A stretch of DNA of 46,836 nucleotides. Source: Rhodococcus sp. G-MC3 (GTDB lineage Bacteria > Actinomycetota > Actinomycetes > Mycobacteriales > Mycobacteriaceae). Numbering within the stretch: the first letter of the stretch is position 1; each line of letters starts with the position of its first letter. Below are positions 22,962 through 29,747 of this stretch, piece by piece. A program made the position numbers and the translations under genes. The DNA lies in NCBI RefSeq assembly GCF_030063335.1, contig NZ_JASISW010000026.1, positions 15,479 to 62,314 of the forward strand, read 5' to 3'. Below the pieces are notes generated by a model. It was given only the letters and a program-made list of their open reading frames with translations, made no database searches and was not told the DNA's origin.

Positions 22962-23669
22962 TCAGTTCGAGGCCCATTCCATTTCGTCGACGCCCGCAAC
23001 CGGGGTCAGCAGTGAACGAATCTCGTTGGCGTACATCGTTCGCTTGATCTCGCCCAGAACGGTCCCTCGCGTTCCGGCCAGCTCGCTCGCGCGGGCTATG
23101 GCGTCGTCGCACAATCGCTCTTCGGTCGATACCGCATCGACCAATCCGAGCGCCATCGCGTCGCCTCCGCCGTAGCGTCGTCCGGTGGTCAACGCCTCGT
23201 GGAAGGCGTGAGGTGCCAGCTTGGCGTTGACCATGTCGACGGTGCCCGGGCTGTAGGTCGCGCCGATGTTGACGCCGGGGAAGCAGAGAAAGCCTCGATC
23301 GGATCGCATGATTCGGTAGTCGTGTGCCATTACGAAGAATGCGGCACCACCGTATGTGTGTCCTTGCATGGCCGCGACTGTCTGCATCGGGAACGTCAGG
23401 AAACGCACCAGCATCTCCTGCACCGTGCTGATGAAGCGATTGATCTGGTCGAGGTTCTCAGCACCCCACGACAGATCCACTCCGGTGGAGAAGTACTTGC
23501 CCGTCGCCGTCGTGACGAGCGCGGCGGGGCCGGAACTGGCCTCGACGTCGTCGAGCAGAGCATTGATCTCGGCAACCCAGTCCGGACTTATGCGGTTTTC
23601 GGTCTCGTCGACACCTCGACTTCCGAGGTTCAGCACGAAGACGTCAGCAACTCGCTCGAGGTATGGCAT
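22962..23669 (-). CDS. Enoyl-CoA hydratase/isomerase (crotonase) family protein
   Basis: A 235-residue crotonase-fold protein that should act on an acyl-CoA thioester. The two oxyanion-hole segments are visible as ALVTTATGKYFSTGVDL (about residue 50) and AAMQGHTYGGAAFF (about 97). The usual pair of catalytic glutamates of hydratases is not obvious after RSDRGFLCFPGVNIGA, which is closer to isomerase-like or divergent members; the reaction is therefore open. I prefer the ATG at 23669 because the family starts near this point; a GTG at 23702 would add 11 residues. No strong RBS is seen at either. It stands alone, convergent with the flavin oxidoreductase. Confidence 0.88.
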   Translation of the reverse strand: MPYLERVADVFVLNLGSRGVDETENRISPDWVAEINALLDDVEASSGPAALVTTATGKYFSTGVDLSWGAENLDQINRFISTVQEMLVRFLTFPMQTVAAMQGHTYGGAAFFVMAHDYRIMRSDRGFLCFPGVNIGATYSPGTVDMVNAKLAPHAFHEALTTGRRYGGGDAMALGLVDAVSTEERLCDDAIARASELAGTRGTVLGEIKRTMYANEIRSLLTPVAGVDEMEWASN

Positions 23670-23850
23670 TTCCCGAACGTACCCAAACTTTGTTGATCTC
23701 ACTCACAACGGGATCCGGTTCGTGTGTCTCAGGACGACGATGTCGCCGACGGTCTCCGAATCAGCTCGCGGTGACCGTAATGGCGTGAAACGACCACCGC
23801 TGCCGAGAACAGTACGATCGCTCACCCGATGCACAGCACTCGCGGAACGA

Positions 23851-23875
23851 GGTTTGTCCTCGTGCAGACCGGGTA
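23851..23875 (+). promoter_or_regulatory. SigF/SigB-type stress promoter
   Basis: GGTTT at 23851-23855 and GGGTA at 23871-23875, separated by 15 bases, match the actinobacterial SigF/SigB consensus GGTTT-N15-17-GGGTA. The ATG of the small Rho_N-type protein lies 41 bases past the -10 box, leaving a short leader with its own RBS. This suggests induction in stationary phase or under envelope or osmotic stress. It is a pattern match, not a measured promoter. Confidence 0.65.
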
Positions 23876-23915
23876 GCGCTCCAACATTCGAGGTAGTCCA
23901 GCGAGAGGAGTTCCG

Positions 23916-24203
23916 ATGCCGGCGAAGAAGAGCGATACCGAATCCGATGACCAGCCACAGCTGAAGGACCAGGACCTGTACGAAAGGCTCCGCGAGGAAG
24001 GCAACTCGAAGGAGAAGTCTGCCCGCATCTCCAATGCCGCTGCGAACAAGGGGAGAGAGCAAATCGGTGAGAAGGGCGGAAAGTCAGGATCCTACGAGGA
24101 CTGGACGGTCGACGAATTGACCGACAGGGCCAAAGAATTGGGCCTGGAGGGCTGCTCGAAACTGAAGAAAGACGATCTCATCAATGCGCTCCGAAATCAC
24201 TGA
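23916..24203 (+). CDS. Small Rho-termination-factor N-terminal-like protein (DUF7218-type)
   Basis: A 95-residue, highly charged protein. The first half is rich in Lys, Glu and Asp with SKEKSARISNAAANKG, typical of small actinobacterial stress proteins. The second half, WTVDELTDRAKELGLEG followed by SKLKKDDLINALRNH, is a Rho_N/SAP-like helix-extended-loop-helix that may bind nucleic acid. AGAGGAG sits just upstream of the ATG as a strong RBS, and a stress-type promoter precedes it. Its function is unknown; a DNA- or RNA-associated stress role is inference. Confidence 0.85.
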   Translation: MPAKKSDTESDDQPQLKDQDLYERLREEGNSKEKSARISNAAANKGREQIGEKGGKSGSYEDWTVDELTDRAKELGLEGCSKLKKDDLINALRNH

Positions 24204-24225
24204 TTCACAGTGGTTGAGGCGTTGA

Positions 24226-24503
24226 CTAGTACTGCTGCTGCGCTGGGTAGTAGGCGTCGAAACTCGGAAGTTGGGTGCCGTGTCTGGACGCGATGAACAT
24301 GTCCAGGTAGTGCTCGCACCCAGGTCCGGTGTCGCCCAGCGACGGGGTGCGGACCCGGGGTCGATAGTTCTCGTGCATCTCCACGTCGGCCCGAAGAACC
24401 AGCGCGATGGCGTCGGGGAGTTACGGTCGGCTCGGGTAGGCGGTGATCTGGCCGGCGCCACCGCGGCGGACGAGGTAGGTCCACGGTGCGTCGACACGAA
24501 CTA
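24226..24503 (-). pseudogene. Decayed chimeric gene remnant carrying a thioesterase-gene fragment
   Basis: One minus-strand frame reads with strong coding character through this whole stretch, broken only by a TAA at 24421-24423. Before the stop it gives DWVVRVDAPWTYLVRRGG and ends in AYPSRP. After it come about 65 residues: LPDAIALVL, then the 59-bp thioesterase-derived segment (RADVEMHENYRPRVRTP) in the same frame, then GCEHYLDMFIASRHG, ending in AYYPAQQQY and a TAG stop. No start codon or RBS fits. It follows the stop of the lipoprotein gene directly. I do not recognise the parent gene; it looks like pieces of one or two lost genes joined by recombination. Confidence 0.55.
24342..24400 (+). 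repeat. 59-bp direct repeat, copy 2 (in decayed region)
   Basis: Exact match to 20754-20812, same orientation. Here it is flanked by sequence unrelated to the thioesterase gene, yet it keeps the thioesterase reading frame on the minus strand. Confidence 0.97.
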
Positions 24504-25547
24504 CCCAGTCACCTCGACGGGTATCGTCCCGGTCGTCACGACCTGCGACCCATCCCACTGGTAGTGAACCGGAACCGAAGCGCCAGGATGGTATTCGTCG
24601 TCACCGGGGACGCGCCACCCGTAGTTGATCGTCACCGAGTAGTAGTCCGTCTCAGCGACAGACATGTTCGGGTACGGGACTTCGTTTGCCGTGCCGAGGT
24701 ACTGCCCGTCGTGAAAGAACAACAGATACTGGGGATCGTCCGCTCGGTTTCGGCTTGCCGGTCGAGCGAGAAACCACGTCAACGGCAAGCACTCGTTCGT
24801 ATAGGTCGACATCTCCCATTTACGGCCCTCGAACGGCGGGAGGGTCGCCATGGCCGTGTCTTGTGCGGCCCTGTCGATGCAGCGGAGGTCGGGCGCGGGA
24901 GTGGGGTCCGGAGCCGGTTGCGGAATCGGCGCTGGGTCGTCCCCGGGATTGTCCCCCCGGTTGTTTGTCACTTCGGCCGGCAACTCGTCCAACATCTCCA
25001 CCGACGCCCCGTTCCACCGATACCGGATCAACGCTGGGCCGCCTGAAACACCTGCCGTGGATTCCCCTTCTCGGAGCCATTTATACGCCACTGTGACGGT
25101 GTCATCGGTTTGTCCAGCAATGGACGTGAATGCATACGGCTCCAGAGTCGCGGTTCCCAGGTAGGTGTCGTTGTGGAAGAACAACACTGTCCAGGGACTA
25201 CTCCCGGTCGCACCGATCGGATACGCGAGGACCCACGAGAGCGTCGCGCAGAGGTCGCCCTTTTCGTAGACCTTCCATCCCAGACCGATGAACTGAGGCA
25301 GCGACTCCACACCTGCCTGCACGACGGAATCCTCGACGCACGACGGCGATCCTCCTCCGACCGGTGCGGCGGTCGTTGTCTCCGGCATCGGAGAGACCGT
25401 GGTCGTCGACGAGGTTGATGTCCCCGCACCGGACGGCACCGATCCAGACGGCAGCGAACCAGACGGCGCAGCACCGGTCCCCGCCTGCCCGCACCCCACA
25501 GCGAACAACGCGACGACGGCCAGACCTGCGAGAAATCGTGGGCTCAT
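24501..25547 (-). CDS. Lipoprotein with two tandem LppP/LprE domains
   Basis: A 348-residue exported protein. A signal peptide (residues 1-18) ends in AVGC, so Cys19 is the likely lipidation site; a Ser/Thr/Pro-rich linker follows to about residue 68. Two similar domains come next. The first (about 70-190) has LSWVLAYP, VLFFHNDTYLGTAT and IRYRWNG; the second (about 220-345) has LTWFLARP, LLFFHDGQYLGTA and VHYQWDG. They are joined by a Pro/Asp linker. LppP/LprE proteins normally have one such domain, so this is an internal duplication. The family is cell-surface and mycobacterial-type, of poorly known function. The gene stands alone. Confidence 0.88.
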   Translation of the reverse strand: MSPRFLAGLAVVALFAVGCGQAGTGAAPSGSLPSGSVPSGAGTSTSSTTTVSPMPETTTAAPVGGGSPSCVEDSVVQAGVESLPQFIGLGWKVYEKGDLCATLSWVLAYPIGATGSSPWTVLFFHNDTYLGTATLEPYAFTSIAGQTDDTVTVAYKWLREGESTAGVSGGPALIRYRWNGASVEMLDELPAEVTNNRGDNPGDDPAPIPQPAPDPTPAPDLRCIDRAAQDTAMATLPPFEGRKWEMSTYTNECLPLTWFLARPASRNRADDPQYLLFFHDGQYLGTANEVPYPNMSVAETDYYSVTINYGWRVPGDDEYHPGASVPVHYQWDGSQVVTTGTIPVEVTG

Positions 25548-25631
25548 GCTTGGTTCATCAGAACGAACCGACCGACCGTTACCCTATTTCGCGACCTGTC
25601 GCCGAGTCGAGACCGAAGCGAGACTCAGGCG

Positions 25632-26078
25632 CTACCAGCGGTAGTCGAGGAACTTTCCGTCGAACGTCACCACGACGCGATCTCCCTCGGGGTCGGGTCT
25701 ACGCGACACGTCCAGCTTGAAATTGATGGCACTCATGATGCCGTCGCCGAATTCTTCGTGAATGAGTTCCTTCAGCGCCGGGCCGTAAACCATGAGTGCT
25801 TCGTGGAAGCGGTACATCGTGGGATCGGTGGGCACCGCTCCGTCCCACGGCCCGCGATACGGCTGCACCGTCAACGCCAACCTGGTGTCTGCGTCGAGTT
25901 CGAGAATCGCGGCAACCTTGTCCGCGAGATCGGCGGGCACCGGGTGCTGCCCGAGCAACGCCGCGACCGTCCACGCCGGAGCTCTGTCGATCGCTTCCGC
26001 GAGCTGCGCCCACGTGACTCCGTGCCGCACTTTCGCTTCGAGCACCGCTTCGGCGGCCTTCTTCTTGTCGAGCGTCAT
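25632..26078 (-). CDS. cynS: Cyanate hydratase (cyanase)
   Basis: A 148-residue cytosolic enzyme that converts cyanate and bicarbonate to carbamate and CO2, with carbamate then giving ammonia. An N-terminal helical DNA-binding-like domain (about 1-75) precedes the C-terminal catalytic domain with TDPTMYRFHEALMVYG and GDGIMSAINFKLDV. The catalytic trio corresponds to Arg90, Glu93 and Ser116. Length matches the family. The ATG has an AAGGGA-like RBS upstream. No cyanate transporter or carbonic anhydrase gene is adjacent, so it looks like a stand-alone detoxification or nitrogen-salvage gene. Confidence 0.97.
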   Translation of the reverse strand: MTLDKKKAAEAVLEAKVRHGVTWAQLAEAIDRAPAWTVAALLGQHPVPADLADKVAAILELDADTRLALTVQPYRGPWDGAVPTDPTMYRFHEALMVYGPALKELIHEEFGDGIMSAINFKLDVSRRPDPEGDRVVVTFDGKFLDYRW

Positions 26079-26152
26079 ATATCCACGTCCCTTAGGTCAG
26101 CGGCCGACGCCGCTCTACCCTCCTGTTTTCGCAGCAGGAGGAGGCATCTCGA

Positions 26153-26476
26153 TTGTTGCAGCACGTCGACGTCGTCGCAGTCGATGCCGGTTCGATTCCT
26201 GTTGGGCACGGTCCACATCCTGCGGCTAGTCCTTACGGCACACGCATCAGCAACGCACTGGGTGTCACCGCGATCGAGGTTAACCAGGTCAAGTTGCTGG
26301 CAGGCTCGGAAACGGTGAAGCACGGTCACCTCGACGATCGAAAAGACGACGTCTATGCGATCGTGGCCGGAACCGGGTGGGTTTTCGTCGACGATGGGCT
26401 ATTTTCGATTGGCACCGGGCCAGTTCGTGCCGGTGAACGTCGGGTCCGGGCGGCTGTTCTCTCGGTTGCGTCATGA
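26153..26476 (+). pseudogene. Cupin-domain small protein, probably frameshifted
   Basis: The open frame gives 107 residues from a TTG preceded by a very strong AGGAGGAGG RBS. Residues about 25-85 look like a cupin beta-barrel: LGVTAIEVNQVKLLAG, HGHLDDRKDDVYAIVAGTG and WVFVDDG. The next expected strand, APGQFVPVN, appears in the neighbouring frame from about 26410, while RRVRA and AVLSVAS near the end are back in the first frame. That suggests small compensating frame changes or a short deletion. An intact but unusual short cupin is the alternative. It is divergent from cyanase with about 75 bases between. Confidence 0.5.
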
Positions 26477-26620
26477 GTCAGCGACTGCCCATTCGCCGCC
26501 GTCGTGGCGCAGGTACTCGATCGATGTGTCACTGATGCGGGCAATTCGGGGATTGAGCCAGTGGGTGGCGTCGGGTGTCCAACTGGCCAGGACGCTGGCG
26601 CTCTCGGCGCCGGGACTGTC
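26471..26620 (-). pseudogene. 3' remnant of an unknown gene
   Basis: A minus-strand frame ending at 26471 reads SPGAESASVLASW, then DATHWLNPRIARISD, IEYLRHDGG and EWAVADS before the stop. Codon third positions look coding, but the frame has a TGA upstream and no start. It abuts the 3' end of the cupin remnant. The rest of the 26477-26759 gap holds nothing I can identify. Function unknown. Confidence 0.4.
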
Positions 26621-26759
26621 CGATGGTCATTCGAGACCACCGCTCCATTCCTCGTATTCACGTGTTCGTCAAGTCTGGTCAGTCGACAGACTTGCAACCT
26701 AGCGCGTACGCGGAGTGCACTTGCCTGCGCGGCATGATGTGCAATTGCCGACGTGAAAC

Positions 26760-27896
26760 TCAGTTCCCATCCGGCTCGAGCTGGACTATCGACTCCGAGT
26801 TCAGAAAGTAGACACCAGACGTTGCTTCGATAATCGTGCCCGACCCAGTGAAACCGTCCGTCGTCGTCGGAAGTGGCCACGTCCATGTGATGTCACCGGT
26901 CTCGGTGTCGGTGGCGGTAACGGAGTCCTCGCTCTGCGAAAAGTGCGTGTCTCCAACTGTCAACTCGGTGGCATACGGGTCGATCAGTTGCAATACCTCC
27001 TCGCCGCTTTCAGTGTCGACCACTGAGGTCTCCGAAATCAACTCGAGGTCTGCAATTGCGGAACCTGTTCGTGTATCGAAGAATTGAGCATCCCCGCCGA
27101 GAGTGACGAGACCTAGGTCGTCGTCGATGTGAATCAACGTGCCGTCCACACCCTCCCACGGCGCAAAGGCCGGAACAGGAAGGGACCAGGCATCGGCGAG
27201 CGCGTTGACTGGCCCCCCGTGCAGGACGGATTCACCGTCCTCTGGGTTGCCTTCCAGGACGTACACCGAGTCGCCGTCGGACTCGATTCCGAACGGAAAC
27301 CAGCCGTCCGGCAGGGGAATTCTACGAACCGATCCATCCTCGATGTCGATGGCGACAAGAGCAGGGACATCTGCGTACGAATCCAGGCATACCACTTCGC
27401 CCAGCACCGGTCGGCTCGCACAGCTGTCGATTCCTCCCGGCGACACCGACCAGCGCACCTCACCGTCACCCTCGTCGAGACCTACCAGCTTTGGGGAGTC
27501 GAGAGAGTAGGTGCGCGGGTTCGGCAGACCCACGGCCGAAATCAGCACATCACCGCCGTCGATAACGCCGTAGGCACCGGAATCGAACATGAGTCCCGCT
27601 GCGGGAGAACGGAACGCCGCGAATTCACGACCGTAGGCCGATTGTGCGTCGACCGACCAGCCGGACATGTGGATTGGACCATGAGGTTCTTGCGTGGTGG
27701 TGGGCGTGGGGTCGGAGTAGGCCGCGGTCCAGTCGTCGCCTGGCACCGTCGGGTCCGGTTCGACATCGACGCGAGTGACCGCCACGACCGCAGCCGCTAC
27801 CGCAACTGTGGCCACCACGACGGCAAGTGTGGTTCGAGACTTGTCGGTGCGTCGTGCGGGTCGGTCGTGGCCATCGCCGATCAATGTGGTGTTCAC
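26760..27896 (-). CDS. Membrane-anchored beta-propeller (PQQ-like repeat) protein
   Basis: About 378 residues. After a short basic N-terminus, TTLAVVVATVAVAAAVVAVT is a single membrane helix, so the rest should lie outside the membrane. The ectodomain has repeated propeller-like strands such as KLVGLDEGDGEVRWSV, ALVAIDIEDGSVRRI, GDTHFSQSEDSVTATD and TETGDITWTWPLP, typical of PQQ-like or WD-style propellers. The GTG at 27896 forms a GTGA overlap with the stop of the upstream gene; an in-frame GTG at 27902 is also possible. The pair is co-transcribed and the products may act together at the cell surface. No catalytic residues are evident; function unknown. Confidence 0.8.
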   Translation of the reverse strand: MNTTLIGDGHDRPARRTDKSRTTLAVVVATVAVAAAVVAVTRVDVEPDPTVPGDDWTAAYSDPTPTTTQEPHGPIHMSGWSVDAQSAYGREFAAFRSPAAGLMFDSGAYGVIDGGDVLISAVGLPNPRTYSLDSPKLVGLDEGDGEVRWSVSPGGIDSCASRPVLGEVVCLDSYADVPALVAIDIEDGSVRRIPLPDGWFPFGIESDGDSVYVLEGNPEDGESVLHGGPVNALADAWSLPVPAFAPWEGVDGTLIHIDDDLGLVTLGGDAQFFDTRTGSAIADLELISETSVVDTESGEEVLQLIDPYATELTVGDTHFSQSEDSVTATDTETGDITWTWPLPTTTDGFTGSGTIIEATSGVYFLNSESIVQLEPDGN

Positions 27897-29221
27897 GGCC
27901 ACTGTCCGATGGGAGTGGCGGCGACGACGTCGAGAATTCCCACTGGTAGGGGCTCCGGGAGCGTCAGCGGCGCCTTCCCATTGGCACCGACTTCAACCGA
28001 CGATCGTGCCGACACCTGCACGCCGGACGGGCGCGTGACGGTGACCGACCGCGACAGCAACCCGGTCCCGTCCTCGGACGTCAACATGTTGGTGACGTCG
28101 GCGTCGAAGTACTGGATCACCGAGCCGTCGGGCAGGGTGCGGGTCTCCGGCAGTTGCCCGTAGAAGGATGGGTCGTACGGGTCAGGAGCGGTAGGAAGAG
28201 GCTGGTTGCCGACCACGGACACTGCTAGACGGATGCTGCTGCCCAAGACCGCGACGTCGGTGCAAATCCCTGACCCGAAACCCGCGGGGATCAACGATCC
28301 CACAGGGCGGTCCAGGGCGGGCGCGCCCCGGAGCGAAGCCCAACTCGCCGTAAATGCAGCGTTCGCTGCATCGAGCGCTTCTGGATTAATGTCTCGAACC
28401 GTTCCCTCATCGGACGAGTACACCGAGCAATCTCGTCGCAGCACCGGCGGTTCGCTGGGTAAAGGCGTGGACACGCCCAGCTCGGGCAGCGCTGCAATTG
28501 CTGCAATTTCGTCCTGTTCGAGTGGCAGCGTGGGGGAGGAAGGAGCACTCAGGTGCACGCTGACGCGGGTGCCGTCCTGGCGGTAGGCGGTGGCCGATCG
28601 TGAATAGGTTCGCGTGCCGGCAATTTCGTACCACGTGTCGTTGATGTCGACCACTGTGCCGTCACTGTCGGTGTCACGGCTATCGAGAGAGCCTGCGACA
28701 CACGGAGGCGCACCCTTATCCGACGGGCCGACACCGAGGGACACGAAAGCAGCGGAGCCGTCACGCATCAATTCAGCAGTGGCGTTCGAGACGGGATCGA
28801 ATCCAGGGACATCGATATCCTCCACAGGGCCGAAGCTCAGCGATTGCGATGGTGCAGCCAATACGATGTCCACGTCGGACGGTAGTGCCGCGCGCACGGC
28901 CTCCGACATCACGGCCGCTCTGCCAGAGGTCATCCACGGAAACGCCGGGTTGTCGTAGGTGCTCTCGCCTCCCCCGATCGAGCTCGAGAAAAGCATGGAC
29001 TCGCTCTCCGTCGGCGGCTCCTGCACATCGTCGCAACCCGGAATGTCCACGGGATACTCGACCGGCTCGGTCACGACCTCGGACGTCGTTGCCGCGGTGC
29101 CGCCGTCCGCCACAACATTGTTCGGCGTAGAAATAAAGCTGGCGGCCACGACGCCTACAGAGATAATTGTGACGACCACCGACGCAGTTCTGATTCGGTC
29201 GAGTCCTCTGCTGTCCACCAC
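27893..29221 (-). CDS. Membrane-anchored secreted protein of unknown function
   Basis: About 442 residues. The N-terminus has RIRTASVVVTIISVGVVAAS, one membrane helix, followed by a long acidic Ser/Thr-rich ectodomain with cysteines in PGCDDVQ, APPCVAG, RRDCSVY and GICTDV, which may form disulfides outside the cell. No known domain is recognised. The start is uncertain: GTG at 29221 places the helix near the N-terminus but lacks an RBS, and a TTG at 29293 is an alternative. It overlaps the propeller gene by 4 bases, forming a two-gene operon. Confidence 0.7.
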   Translation of the reverse strand: MVDSRGLDRIRTASVVVTIISVGVVAASFISTPNNVVADGGTAATTSEVVTEPVEYPVDIPGCDDVQEPPTESESMLFSSSIGGGESTYDNPAFPWMTSGRAAVMSEAVRAALPSDVDIVLAAPSQSLSFGPVEDIDVPGFDPVSNATAELMRDGSAAFVSLGVGPSDKGAPPCVAGSLDSRDTDSDGTVVDINDTWYEIAGTRTYSRSATAYRQDGTRVSVHLSAPSSPTLPLEQDEIAAIAALPELGVSTPLPSEPPVLRRDCSVYSSDEGTVRDINPEALDAANAAFTASWASLRGAPALDRPVGSLIPAGFGSGICTDVAVLGSSIRLAVSVVGNQPLPTAPDPYDPSFYGQLPETRTLPDGSVIQYFDADVTNMLTSEDGTGLLSRSVTVTRPSGVQVSARSSVEVGANGKAPLTLPEPLPVGILDVVAATPIGQWP

Positions 29222-29747
29222 GGTGTGACAGTACAACGTGGACGGCGTCGAGCCCCGCCCTACGGCTTCCGAATCGGTGCCTGTTGCGTGCAAGCTTTCC
29301 GATTGACCCGTGAGTGCGTGTCGCCGAAGGTGCGGCTGAAGATCGGTCGCAGTAGACCTTTATGGTGGTGTTTCTTGCGACTTGAAGAAAGTTCGAAAGT
29401 TTTTTGCTGAGGTGTCGGAATACCAGGATGGACGGCAACGCAATCGATCCGGTTGAAATGGGTTGCCAGCCGAAAGCGCAACAGTCGTAGCCGAGTTTGA
29501 CGGGCTTTTTCGCTCGGTCCAAGTATGACAACCGCTATCAGCACCGGATGTGTCATTGGCTAGTGCGATGAGGACAAGCGCGGAATCCGCTTTGATCAAT
29601 TGCACGGGATGTACAGGGTGGGGTGCTCGGGATCCCACGCTCGGCCGGTCATTCGTATGAATGAACTGGGTCGCGGTTCCTGCGCTGGGCCAACGGTCCC
29701 GATAGTCTGCTTTGTTCAGGGTCCGTGGTTGTGATTGGAGTGCGTTC
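29222..29747. other. Divergent intergenic region, no gene seen
   Basis: About 525 bases between the two-gene membrane operon and the TerD-nuclease gene. It is less GC-rich, with an A/T tract near 29380-29405. Promoters for both directions must lie here, but I could not assign boxes with confidence. No ORF has a credible start and coding character. Confidence 0.5.
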
